Below, piece after piece: positions 1 through 8,140 of a stretch of DNA of 64,000 nucleotides. Position numbers and translations under genes: made by a program. The DNA is from FCB group bacterium (GTDB lineage: Bacteria; Zixibacteria; MSB-5A5; GN15; JAAZOE01): assembly GCA_024231695.1 (NCBI GenBank), contig JAAEQF010000587.1, forward strand, positions 28,744 to 92,743, given 5' to 3'. Every line of letters begins with the position of its first letter. Within the stretch, counting starts at the first letter, position 1. Below the pieces are notes generated by a model. That model was not told the DNA's origin. It did no database searches and worked only from the letters and a program-made list of their open reading frames with translations.

Positions 1-1
1 G

Positions 2-1153
2 TCCACGTTTGATTCTTTTGAGTGGACAAGCGTTGTGGATAGCCTGGACAGGGCAACAACGTTTGAAGCGGCGGTCAAGAGCTGGGCGGAATGGTTACAC
101 CGTGGGGCTATCAATTCAGTGACGATTGGATCCAAAACATTCGTTTTTGCGGGGTTAAAAGAGGATTATTTCTATGTCGGTGTTAAATGCCTCGTTCAGG
201 GATCGACTGGAAACGATAAGGAATATACCGTTGCAACCGTGTCTCAGGGCGGGGGTGGAACTACCATCACAGTTGTTGAGGACATACCGGACTCGACGGC
301 TGATGGGGAAATTTATCCGCTGATTTTTCCAAACGGAATCGAAGATTTCGACCAAGGGTGGGATTGTACTTTCTTGAGCAACCCGGACGACCAGCCACAC
401 TGGTTTTTTGATGGCGTTTTAGTTGGCGACACGGTGGATTTTCCGCTCAACGTTGCGTCTAACCGAGATGAGATGTGGATATATGTTGGCTCTGAGACAA
501 ACTTGGTACACATCACTATTGCCGCTGGCATTTACGACGACGCTGGCGCTTTAGTATCCGAGATGAACGCTAGATTTTCGGCGGCGTCTAGTGCACAGCT
601 TGAATTTTCGGTGCGTGATGAGAGCACAGATAATACGAGTGCTAAAATAGCGTTTGGATGGAGTGGCTCAGGGACAGCTGCAGAAGAATTCTTTTTCGTC
701 AACCGTCACGGCCAATATGAAGGGTTGGACATTCGCGAAACTATCGGAATGCTTAATTTTGTGAGTGGGATTATTTTAAGAATTAAAGTTCCGTCTCATT
801 GGTTTGAACATGTTGGCGGCGTTCCCCACGGGACGACACCAAATCAATGGGCAGATGATACGGAATTATTTGAAGTTGATCCGGATAGTCGGTTTTCATA
901 TACAATCCAAACCACTCCAGCTGGTGAAACTGTTGTTATCCCGGAGGGTTCGGATTTCGCGCTATTTAACAAGGACGTTGCACAAGCCAATTCGGCGTAC
1001 GAGGCGTTTATTCCGGAGGCGTGGGGCGGTGAATTACTTGAGACGGCCGCAGCAGATCCGTCTACATTTTCGGATACATTGACCGTAGCAATATTTGATA
1101 CAGACCAACCGACGCCAGAAGACGTCGAGGATTTTGAAGAAGGGTGGCCATAA
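2..1153 (+). CDS. tail/fibre-region structural protein, 5' end outside window
   Basis: The reading frame is open from the first complete codon of the window, so the ORF-track GTG at 35 is probably internal and the gene begins upstream. The protein is acidic, lacks membrane segments, and has the Gly/Asp/Thr-rich beta-strand texture usual for phage tail appendage proteins. A short motif seems to recur at the N-terminus (FDSFEW followed by FEAAVKSWAEW). It is followed one base later by the next gene in a run of structural genes leading to a P2 gpI-like protein. I recognise no specific family; the tail assignment rests on neighbours and composition. Confidence 0.7.
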   Translation, partial: STFDSFEWTSVVDSLDRATTFEAAVKSWAEWLHRGAINSVTIGSKTFVFAGLKEDYFYVGVKCLVQGSTGNDKEYTVATVSQGGGGTTITVVEDIPDSTADGEIYPLIFPNGIEDFDQGWDCTFLSNPDDQPHWFFDGVLVGDTVDFPLNVASNRDEMWIYVGSETNLVHITIAAGIYDDAGALVSEMNARFSAASSAQLEFSVRDESTDNTSAKIAFGWSGSGTAAEEFFFVNRHGQYEGLDIRETIGMLNFVSGIILRIKVPSHWFEHVGGVPHGTTPNQWADDTELFEVDPDSRFSYTIQTTPAGETVVIPEGSDFALFNKDVAQANSAYEAFIPEAWGGELLETAAADPSTFSDTLTVAIFDTDQPTPEDVEDFEEGWP

Positions 1154-1154
1154 A

Positions 1155-1847
1155 ATGAGTGCAACAGACTGGGCAGAGCTTGACGATAGTTTAGCTGGAG
1201 TACATGCGAGTGAGACAAATGGTCTTGGTGTCCCTAACGGGGGTGGTTCGCAGATTTTTGCGTTTAATTCGTTTGACGCCAACCAAATTGGCGCAGCGGG
1301 GAGACGGTGCACGATTGATGACTTTGTTCCGATGGCGTCTGGCGGTCGCATATCGGGGTGTGTTGCTAGGCTTCCAAGTGGCGCGAACACCGGTTTTTCT
1401 CCGTTGTTATTTATGAGTCTTTCGGGGACGTCCGTTAACGACAATGCATATATTTTAGGTCTGGAGGATGCAGATCCTTACCGAATTGTTCTACTGAAAG
1501 GATCACCAAATGACGGTATCCCCGACGGCACATATTTGGCTAGGTCGTCAACTCAGTACAATATGAGCGACAATCTCTGGCATCATATAAGATTGGACGT
1601 CATTCATCAGGGATCAGGTGCAGTGACGCTTGAAGCGTTCCATAGCGATTTAATTGCAAACCCGTGCACAGCTCCAGTTTGGACGGCGATCGATGGGTTG
1701 GCCCAATTCGTAGACGATGCAGTTGGAGCCAATACCGGAACAGTTCCCCTTATCGGCGGATACACTGGCTTTGCATGTGCGTATATGCAATCAATTGCGA
1801 CACGCGGAGGCTTTGACCATATTCGAATAGAGAGACAGGTACCTTAA
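1155..1847 (+). CDS. putative tail appendage protein (230 aa)
   Basis: I chose ATG 1155 rather than the longer ORF-track start at 1095. It lies directly behind the stop of the previous gene and is preceded by a purine-rich GAAGAAGGGTGG stretch. The protein has a low-charge beta-sandwich look (for example NLWHHIRLDVIHQGSGAVTLEAF) resembling concanavalin-like sandwich domains that bind surface sugars. That fold guess is inference only. Its stop overlaps the next start (TAATG), implying translational coupling. Confidence 0.7.
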   Translation: MSATDWAELDDSLAGVHASETNGLGVPNGGGSQIFAFNSFDANQIGAAGRRCTIDDFVPMASGGRISGCVARLPSGANTGFSPLLFMSLSGTSVNDNAYILGLEDADPYRIVLLKGSPNDGIPDGTYLARSSTQYNMSDNLWHHIRLDVIHQGSGAVTLEAFHSDLIANPCTAPVWTAIDGLAQFVDDAVGANTGTVPLIGGYTGFACAYMQSIATRGGFDHIRIERQVP

Positions 1848-2284
1848 TGGCGTTGACTCCCACGTTGCCGGATAAACCGGATTATCCAGATGCTGTAGTG
1901 CGCGAGAATGGATCGTGGTTCGAGCTATCCCTTGGTGTGCTATCAGGTCGGGTACAAGTCGGTGCCGATTACCACATGATACTCGGTCAGTTGATTTCGA
2001 CAGAACCTGGAACTATGCTGACGGGAGACTATATTGAAGTCACGCAGGAAAACGTCAATTTAACCGGCGTTGATTATATCACGTTTCCAGCGCAAGTTGT
2101 CGGACGTGCGATCGAAAATCCAAGTGTTGCGTGGTCTAGTACAATAATAGTAAATAGTACTGTCTACGGCAGCAAAGAAATTAAAACAGATAAAATTATG
2201 AATTGGGCAGACTTTCGTGTGCCTGTATCATTGGTAACAGGTATGGTGGATGTCACAGTCCGCCTGACTCTAATAGAGGTGTAA
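1847..2284 (+). CDS. hypothetical structural protein (145 aa)
   Basis: ATG 1847 overlaps the stop of the preceding gene. The product is small, mostly beta by composition, with no cysteine-rich motif, signal peptide or membrane segment. It is enclosed by tail-region genes at near-zero spacing and probably encodes a minor tail or fibre component. No family was recognised. Confidence 0.6.
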   Translation: MALTPTLPDKPDYPDAVVRENGSWFELSLGVLSGRVQVGADYHMILGQLISTEPGTMLTGDYIEVTQENVNLTGVDYITFPAQVVGRAIENPSVAWSSTIIVNSTVYGSKEIKTDKIMNWADFRVPVSLVTGMVDVTVRLTLIEV

Positions 2285-2285
2285 C

Positions 2286-5138
2286 GTGGCAGTAATAATA
2301 ACACCAATGGGGGTTTCGTGGCCGGCCGAATGGACCGACCCTTTTATTGACGAAATAACACTCACCATCAATTCAATCGACGCTATGAGGGAAGACGAAG
2401 ACCTCATGCTGATTGGCGGTGGAGATGTCACATTAGTAGGTGATTTATTCTCCTGGGCCGCCCCGATATATTTATATTCGACTAGAACCGGAAACTACGC
2501 AACAATTGCTATTGGTTCTGTGACGGTTCTAGACGGTCATTCAATTTATTTCACCCCGGTATCAAGGCCGATGCCGACGGCAGCAGTTTCATTATTATCA
2601 GCTGTATCCATACCGGCGGCAGCAATTAGAATAGGTGTTCGAAAAGGAGCAACTGTCGTTTTGCGTGATAGAGGTGCTGGCGAAATTTCGCCCACATTGG
2701 ATGACGCCTACAACAACGATGGCGGCGCAGCAACTATCGATGTGGACGCGGGCGATATCAATTGGGACGTCACCGGAGCATACTCATTTATCGTTGATTT
2801 GACGGCCGCGACTGGCGACGTTGACGGTTTTATTGTTCAAAACACTATGCCTCCTAACGGTCAGTCAACGTTATTTCAAGTTATTAAAAACTCGACAAAT
2901 GATGAAGTCGATTTGTGGGCACGGGTGGGAGACGCGACGGTTAGATCTAAAAACGACATGTTATTAGAAGCGGACGCCGATATGACGCTCGATGCTCGCG
3001 GCGTTTCAAAAACGCTTAATGATGCGTCGAACACAACTTTTACAGGTTTAATATCGGCAGAAACGTCGATTTTTGGGGCACTGAACACCCTGGCCGGTGG
3101 CGTTACGTCATTGACTCTCGACGACGCTTACAATAATGACGGCGGCGCAGCGACTATCGATGTTGACGCGGGCGATGTCAATTGGGACGTTACTGGGGCG
3201 TACTCATTTATAGTTGATCTAACGGCCGCAACTGGTGACGTTGACGGTTTTATTGTCCAAAACGTCGACCCTCCGAACGGCCAATCGACAATGTTTCGAG
3301 TTCTAAAAAATTCGACAAATGACGAAGTCGATCTATGGGCCAAGGTAGGAGACGCGACGGTCGAATCTCTAAATGATATGTCGCTAAAAGCGGCAGTTGA
3401 TATAACGCTCGACGCCCGTGGAGTTTCAAAAACGCTTAACGATGCGTCAAACACAACTTTTACGGGTTCGATCTCGGCTCAAACATCAATTTTTGGGGCA
3501 CTGAACACCCTGGCCGGTGGCGTTACGTCATTGACTCTCGACGACGCTTACAATAATGATGGCGGCGCAGCGACTATCGATGTTGACGCGGGCGATGTCA
3601 ATTGGGACGTTACTGGGGCGTACTCATTTATCATTGATTTGACGGCCGCGACTGGCGACGTTGACGGATTTATTGTTCAAAATACCGTTTCACCAAACGG
3701 CCAATCAACCATATTTCGAGTTCTGAAAAACTCAACAAATGATGAATTAGATCTGTGGGCAAAGGTGGGAGACGCGACGGTTGAATCTCTAAATGACATG
3801 TCGTTAAAAGCGGCCGTCGATATAACACTCGACGCTCGCGGTGTATCGAAAACGCTTAACGACGCGTCGAACACAACTTTTACAGGATCGATCTCGGCTC
3901 AAACATCGATTTTTGGAGCACTAAATACCTTGGCAGGCGGCGTTACGTCATTGACTCTCGACGACGCTTACAATAATGACGGCGGCGCAGCGACTATCGA
4001 TGTTGACGCGGGCGATGTTAATTGGGACGTCACTGGAGCGTATTCATTTATCATTGATTTGACGGCCGCAACTGGCGACGTTGACGGTTTTATTGTTCAA
4101 AATACCGTTTCGCCGAACGGCCAATCAACGCTATTTAAAGTTCTGAAAAATTCGACGAATGACGAGGTCGATCTGTGGGCCAAGGTAGGAGACGCGACGG
4201 TCGAATCTCTGAATGATATGTCGCTAAAAGCGGCAGTTGATATAACGCTCGACGCCCGTGGAGTTTCAAAGACGCTTAACGACGCGTCAAACACAACTTT
4301 TACGGGTTCGATCTCGGCTCAAACGTCAATATTTGGAGCACTAAACACCCTAGCCGGCGGCGCCGCTGGAGAAGTCAATACAGCGAGCAATGCTGGTTCT
4401 ACCGGAGTGGGGCCGTTCGATAATAAAAACGGTGTAGATTTAGAGTTTAGAAACACAAAATCTGCTAATAATATTTTAACGGTAACATTAGACGGCTCAA
4501 ATAAAGACGTACTGCACACTATCGTCGAGGGAAATATAGATCATGACGCGTTAGATAATTATGTTGCCAACAAACATATCGATTGGACCATTAGCCAAGA
4601 TCCACCTGTTATCCATACCGATAACTACGAGCATGGTGGTTATACATACGGTATCATAGCGACAGCCGCTGCAATGCAAGCGATATCGTCTCCATCAGAC
4701 GGCGAGTCGTGTTTTTGCACAGAGTTGGGGAGTCCATTTCATTGGCAGGGCAATACTTGGCAGACGGATAAAAGTATTGAGGTTGTCAATAATTCTGGAT
4801 ATACGGTTTCGGAGGGAGATGTTGTTGTACCTTCGACATCTACCGCAAATTCTGTGACTATGACCACGTCATCTAATTATAAATTTGTTGCCGGGACCGT
4901 TTTATTGGGCGGGACCAACGGCAGCTATATAACTGTTGCCATAGGTGGTTTTTGGTTAGTTTATGTTTTAAACGCTTGTAGTCCAGGTCATATGCTAGTC
5001 ACTTCGACCACGTTGGGAGCTGCGAATAGTGTAGGTGTGACCAATCAGGCGGGATCATTTGCCTGCTGTTTTGGATCAAAAAGTAGCTCGCCGGGATATG
5101 TTTTGGCGCTAGTTGGTATTCCTAGCGAATTGTTATAA
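2286..5138 (+). CDS. repeat-containing tail fibre / structural protein (950 aa)
   Basis: GTG 2286 follows the previous stop by one base. Residues about 1-135 form a unique N-terminal region. Residues about 138-695 consist of four near-identical repeats of 140 residues, each starting around LDDAYNNDGGAATIDVDAGD. The C-terminal part (about 760-950) has a distinct domain with a FHWQGNTWQ motif and a Ser/Thr-rich beta region, typical of fibre tips. The repeats carry many silent differences, so they are maintained as protein. Architecture and neighbours indicate a long fibre or decoration protein; no named family is assigned. Confidence 0.75.
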   Translation: MAVIITPMGVSWPAEWTDPFIDEITLTINSIDAMREDEDLMLIGGGDVTLVGDLFSWAAPIYLYSTRTGNYATIAIGSVTVLDGHSIYFTPVSRPMPTAAVSLLSAVSIPAAAIRIGVRKGATVVLRDRGAGEISPTLDDAYNNDGGAATIDVDAGDINWDVTGAYSFIVDLTAATGDVDGFIVQNTMPPNGQSTLFQVIKNSTNDEVDLWARVGDATVRSKNDMLLEADADMTLDARGVSKTLNDASNTTFTGLISAETSIFGALNTLAGGVTSLTLDDAYNNDGGAATIDVDAGDVNWDVTGAYSFIVDLTAATGDVDGFIVQNVDPPNGQSTMFRVLKNSTNDEVDLWAKVGDATVESLNDMSLKAAVDITLDARGVSKTLNDASNTTFTGSISAQTSIFGALNTLAGGVTSLTLDDAYNNDGGAATIDVDAGDVNWDVTGAYSFIIDLTAATGDVDGFIVQNTVSPNGQSTIFRVLKNSTNDELDLWAKVGDATVESLNDMSLKAAVDITLDARGVSKTLNDASNTTFTGSISAQTSIFGALNTLAGGVTSLTLDDAYNNDGGAATIDVDAGDVNWDVTGAYSFIIDLTAATGDVDGFIVQNTVSPNGQSTLFKVLKNSTNDEVDLWAKVGDATVESLNDMSLKAAVDITLDARGVSKTLNDASNTTFTGSISAQTSIFGALNTLAGGAAGEVNTASNAGSTGVGPFDNKNGVDLEFRNTKSANNILTVTLDGSNKDVLHTIVEGNIDHDALDNYVANKHIDWTISQDPPVIHTDNYEHGGYTYGIIATAAAMQAISSPSDGESCFCTELGSPFHWQGNTWQTDKSIEVVNNSGYTVSEGDVVVPSTSTANSVTMTTSSNYKFVAGTVLLGGTNGSYITVAIGGFWLVYVLNACSPGHMLVTSTTLGAANSVGVTNQAGSFACCFGSKSSSPGYVLALVGIPSELL
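2700..4365 (+). repeat. four in-frame 420-bp tandem repeats
   Basis: The block beginning GACGCCTACAACAA recurs at 2701, 3121, 3541 and 3961, an exact 420-bp period (140 codons). The last copy diverges after about 4365. Copies 2-4 are closer to each other than to copy 1, which suggests stepwise expansion from one side. Confidence 0.95.
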
Positions 5139-5148
5139 GGAGTAAAAA

Positions 5149-5793
5149 ATGGGACGTGAAAATAATTTGATAAATTGGACACGATTGAATGGTTTCACCA
5201 GTCAATGGGTGGCAAAAGAATCAATTAGTTCTCCAGATTGGTGTGATGCTAATAGCTGGCCACTAGGAACAACAGACAGCACGTGGAAGGTCACCGCTCA
5301 AAGTGTTACGGGGCGTGATAACGATGACAGAATCGTTGTTATGACTAAAGCTATTGTGACTTTTTGCGGTGCTATTATTCACGATGAGGGGGGAATGTCA
5401 GTTGACTATTATGTCGGCGACACAGAAGTTGAAAGTACATTATATTCATCAAGAAAAGATTTCGAAAAACGAGCGACAAAAGTTTCAATCCAAAATGCGT
5501 CTGACGAAAAATCAGGGGTGATAGGCGATGTGTGGCGGTTTGAAATGGATTTTCTAGAGGAATCAACGCCGTTGATTTTATGGCCTATTTCCATGGGGGC
5601 GGCAGATGATGACCCAGTAAAATTGACATCATTTTCTCTAAAAATTGGAGACGATAAGGCTTACAAAGCAAAAGTTGAACCAAACGGTGAATATGCATTT
5701 GTGAGGTATCCTGACATAAGAATTTTCGAATTGCCGTTGACTGACGAAGAACTACAAGCTCAGCGTGATGCAAAACCAGAAATTATTAAATAA
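5149..5793 (+). CDS. hypothetical tail-region protein (214 aa)
   Basis: A strong AAGGAG site lies seven bases before ATG 5149. The protein has no membrane segment or recognised motif. Its middle (VSIQNASDEKSGVIGDVWRF) looks like a beta-sandwich. The stop codon overlaps the start of the gpI-like gene (TAATG), so the two are probably co-translated. Placement argues for a fibre-associated or baseplate-associated role, but the function is unknown. Confidence 0.65.
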   Translation: MGRENNLINWTRLNGFTSQWVAKESISSPDWCDANSWPLGTTDSTWKVTAQSVTGRDNDDRIVVMTKAIVTFCGAIIHDEGGMSVDYYVGDTEVESTLYSSRKDFEKRATKVSIQNASDEKSGVIGDVWRFEMDFLEESTPLILWPISMGAADDDPVKLTSFSLKIGDDKAYKAKVEPNGEYAFVRYPDIRIFELPLTDEELQAQRDAKPEIIK

Positions 5794-7934
5794 TGTCAAT
5801 TCAGGTCACACAACTAATACCATCTCTCGGAATCGTCGAAGCGCAAACGGCAGAAACTAGTTCGCCATACCTTTTCATTTTACGTGATCCCGAAGATGGC
5901 GAGATTGAAATCCCACAAGATGGGCTGATTTCGTTAATCGTTGTTGATTTGACTAAGAGCCCAGAAATAACCACTCCCTACTATATTAATTGTGGGTTGG
6001 ATATTAGTTTGGACGGTGGGGAAAATTGGGTGTCTGCGTATTTGACAGGTTCGTTTTTCGCACCCTACAACGGGACGTCCAGCGCGGTAGTGCAGCACTC
6101 ACTATCTGACCCATTTGTTTACAACAAAATAACGATCGATTACACCGGTCTTTATGACGACAGTTCAACCGTGATGGTTCGGGCGGCGGCCTCTGTTTCC
6201 GGTTGGGGGCATAGCCCATGGGGGCAATTTCCGTGGGGGCATCCGAGCGCGACGGATGTGTTGTTAGAGCAGTGGTCGTTTGTAATTGAGGACAAAACGG
6301 CACCACGGCTGATTTTTGCCGAGGCTATCGACAGAAAAATATGCCGGCTGACCTATGACGATGACATGCGCGCAGGGACACCGGACGGACGAGCACGCGT
6401 CCAAACAGGGACGCCAGGCACGTGGGATCTATACGTCGCCCCCCTTGATGATCCGTATACACTTACGGTCGTTGTGAACGGAGGGGGGACGCAGGAAATT
6501 ATCTTCCAAAATTACATGTGGTTAGATCCGCATGCGGTGACAGCTGACGAACTCGCAACCGCTTTATCGGCTTTGGTCGTTGGCGGGGTGTCCGCCGTCG
6601 ATGGTTCTAGCGGCGTGTATATTTATTCAGATACGGTCGGTGACTCGTCAAAAATAAAGGTTAACGGTGGTACCTCAAACGCCCTATTTGGTTTTGAGAC
6701 GACAGAAAAAACGGGCTCCAGCGAAGGAGTTTTGGACAAAGAAAATTATACAATTGAGCGAAACAACGTCTATCCGGCGGTTGCTGTCCATCTCGATGTC
6801 GAGGAGGTTGAATTTGTTGAGGGATCTTTGACGCAGGTTGACCTTACTTTTCAATGGGAGATGACACCGCGTGCACCATACACCGTGATTGTTGACGGTG
6901 ATGTTGCTGACACTTCTCACAACGACATCGATCCAGACTACAAAACGGCGCAATTTCTCGGATTTAATCCAGTGTGGCCAGAGGACAGGGACGCCGAGAT
7001 AAAAATGCCTCATTCCCTTTGGGAAGATGGGGATCCGTTGGACGTGGCGCGGGCTGTGGTCAACATGTACCAGGAAATTGAAGAACTCAAAATTACCGAC
7101 GTCGACGAACTATGGGACACGTGGAACATCGACGTTTGTAACGATCCAACCGTCGAATTGATGTTATACGATGCCGGGAACCCGTTTACAGATTTTGATC
7201 TCACCTCGATCCAAAAACGGAAATTAGTTGAACTACTACCGTTTATTTATCAACAAAAAGGCTTGTCATCCGGGCTGACATCAACGGTTTTAGTTATCCT
7301 CGGTATACCGGTGACGATTGTGTCGTACACTGCTGATTCATGGCGGCTAGGTATCGATATTTTGGGGAGCGAATACCCATCAAATCTATGGTCTTCGAAT
7401 GCGGAGCCGTTCAACATGATCGGCGGCGGAACATTAAACATAATTATCGACGGAGGACTCCAGCAAACGGTTACTTTTGTCGATACTGATTTTGCAATAC
7501 CTGGCGCAGCAAGTGCCGAGGAAGTGGCAATTGTAATAAACGATCAACTCACCGACGGCGGGGCGAATATTTTTGACGATGGCGGTGGGCGAAGGGTAGA
7601 GATACTCTCTTTTAAATGGGGCCCCGGGGCATCGATCCAGGTCACAGGGGGAACAGTTGCCAGTGCAATAGGGTTTGACACAGCAATAGTTTCTGGCGGC
7701 GGTGGGTGCATGCTGGCGCCGTCTTCGGAACGAATGCAGAGAACGTTCGATCTTGAATATTCGACGGTCGTGCCGTCGGACGAAGAAATTGAAAAAATTA
7801 GGAAAATTGCAATTTATATGAAGCCTGTAAACAAGCATCTTGGTAGGATAAGGGCAGCTAAGATTATTCCTACGTCTGAATATTGGCAATTGGGATTTGA
7901 TTACCTAGGAGTTGACACCGATCTAGGAGTTTAA
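5793..7934 (+). CDS. P2 gpI-like phage tail protein with two inserted beta domains (713 aa)
   Basis: The region at about 415-510 matches the P2 tail protein I pattern: a QKRKLVELLPFIYQQKGL segment followed by a conserved LG. Near the C-terminus the MKPVNKHLG segment is also typical. gpI-type proteins sit at the baseplate rim and connect fibres. Two homologous insert domains (about 220-310 and 545-640) each have a strand, an 'ATADELATAL' or 'ASAEEVAIVIN' helix and a final GGT-A-GF turn. A WGHSPWGQFPWG motif lies near residue 140. The gene is much longer than P2 gpI (about 180 aa) because of these additions. Confidence 0.7.
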   Translation: MSIQVTQLIPSLGIVEAQTAETSSPYLFILRDPEDGEIEIPQDGLISLIVVDLTKSPEITTPYYINCGLDISLDGGENWVSAYLTGSFFAPYNGTSSAVVQHSLSDPFVYNKITIDYTGLYDDSSTVMVRAAASVSGWGHSPWGQFPWGHPSATDVLLEQWSFVIEDKTAPRLIFAEAIDRKICRLTYDDDMRAGTPDGRARVQTGTPGTWDLYVAPLDDPYTLTVVVNGGGTQEIIFQNYMWLDPHAVTADELATALSALVVGGVSAVDGSSGVYIYSDTVGDSSKIKVNGGTSNALFGFETTEKTGSSEGVLDKENYTIERNNVYPAVAVHLDVEEVEFVEGSLTQVDLTFQWEMTPRAPYTVIVDGDVADTSHNDIDPDYKTAQFLGFNPVWPEDRDAEIKMPHSLWEDGDPLDVARAVVNMYQEIEELKITDVDELWDTWNIDVCNDPTVELMLYDAGNPFTDFDLTSIQKRKLVELLPFIYQQKGLSSGLTSTVLVILGIPVTIVSYTADSWRLGIDILGSEYPSNLWSSNAEPFNMIGGGTLNIIIDGGLQQTVTFVDTDFAIPGAASAEEVAIVINDQLTDGGANIFDDGGGRRVEILSFKWGPGASIQVTGGTVASAIGFDTAIVSGGGGCMLAPSSERMQRTFDLEYSTVVPSDEEIEKIRKIAIYMKPVNKHLGRIRAAKIIPTSEYWQLGFDYLGVDTDLGV

Positions 7935-7951
7935 GGAAGATTAGCGTTGTT

Positions 7952-8140
7952 ATGGATATTCATATGACACGGACGACAGACAACAATAAGGTTTTCAGGA
8001 AGAAACAGGAGGGATTCGTCTCTTTTACACAGTTTTCACATTGTTTAATCAATCTTCGCCTTCCTTCCTATACGGCAGAATTGCCACATTCTGGAAGTAT
8101 TAAGAACGGGAAGCACCCGAAAGATAAGGATACATCATGA
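7952..8140 (+). CDS. small ORF of doubtful status (62 aa)
   Basis: A short ORF fills the gap between two tail genes and ends by overlapping the next ATG (ATGA). An AAGGAAG sequence lies about eleven bases upstream, rather far. The product has no recognisable features and its composition differs from the neighbours. It could be a coupling leader for the next gene or a chance ORF. Confidence 0.35.
   Translation: MDIHMTRTTDNNKVFRKKQEGFVSFTQFSHCLINLRLPSYTAELPHSGSIKNGKHPKDKDTS

Noticed and set aside
2700-4365. CRISPR array
   Set aside because: The repeats are 420 bp, coding and adjacent without unique spacers; no cas genes except a lone Cas4-like nuclease.
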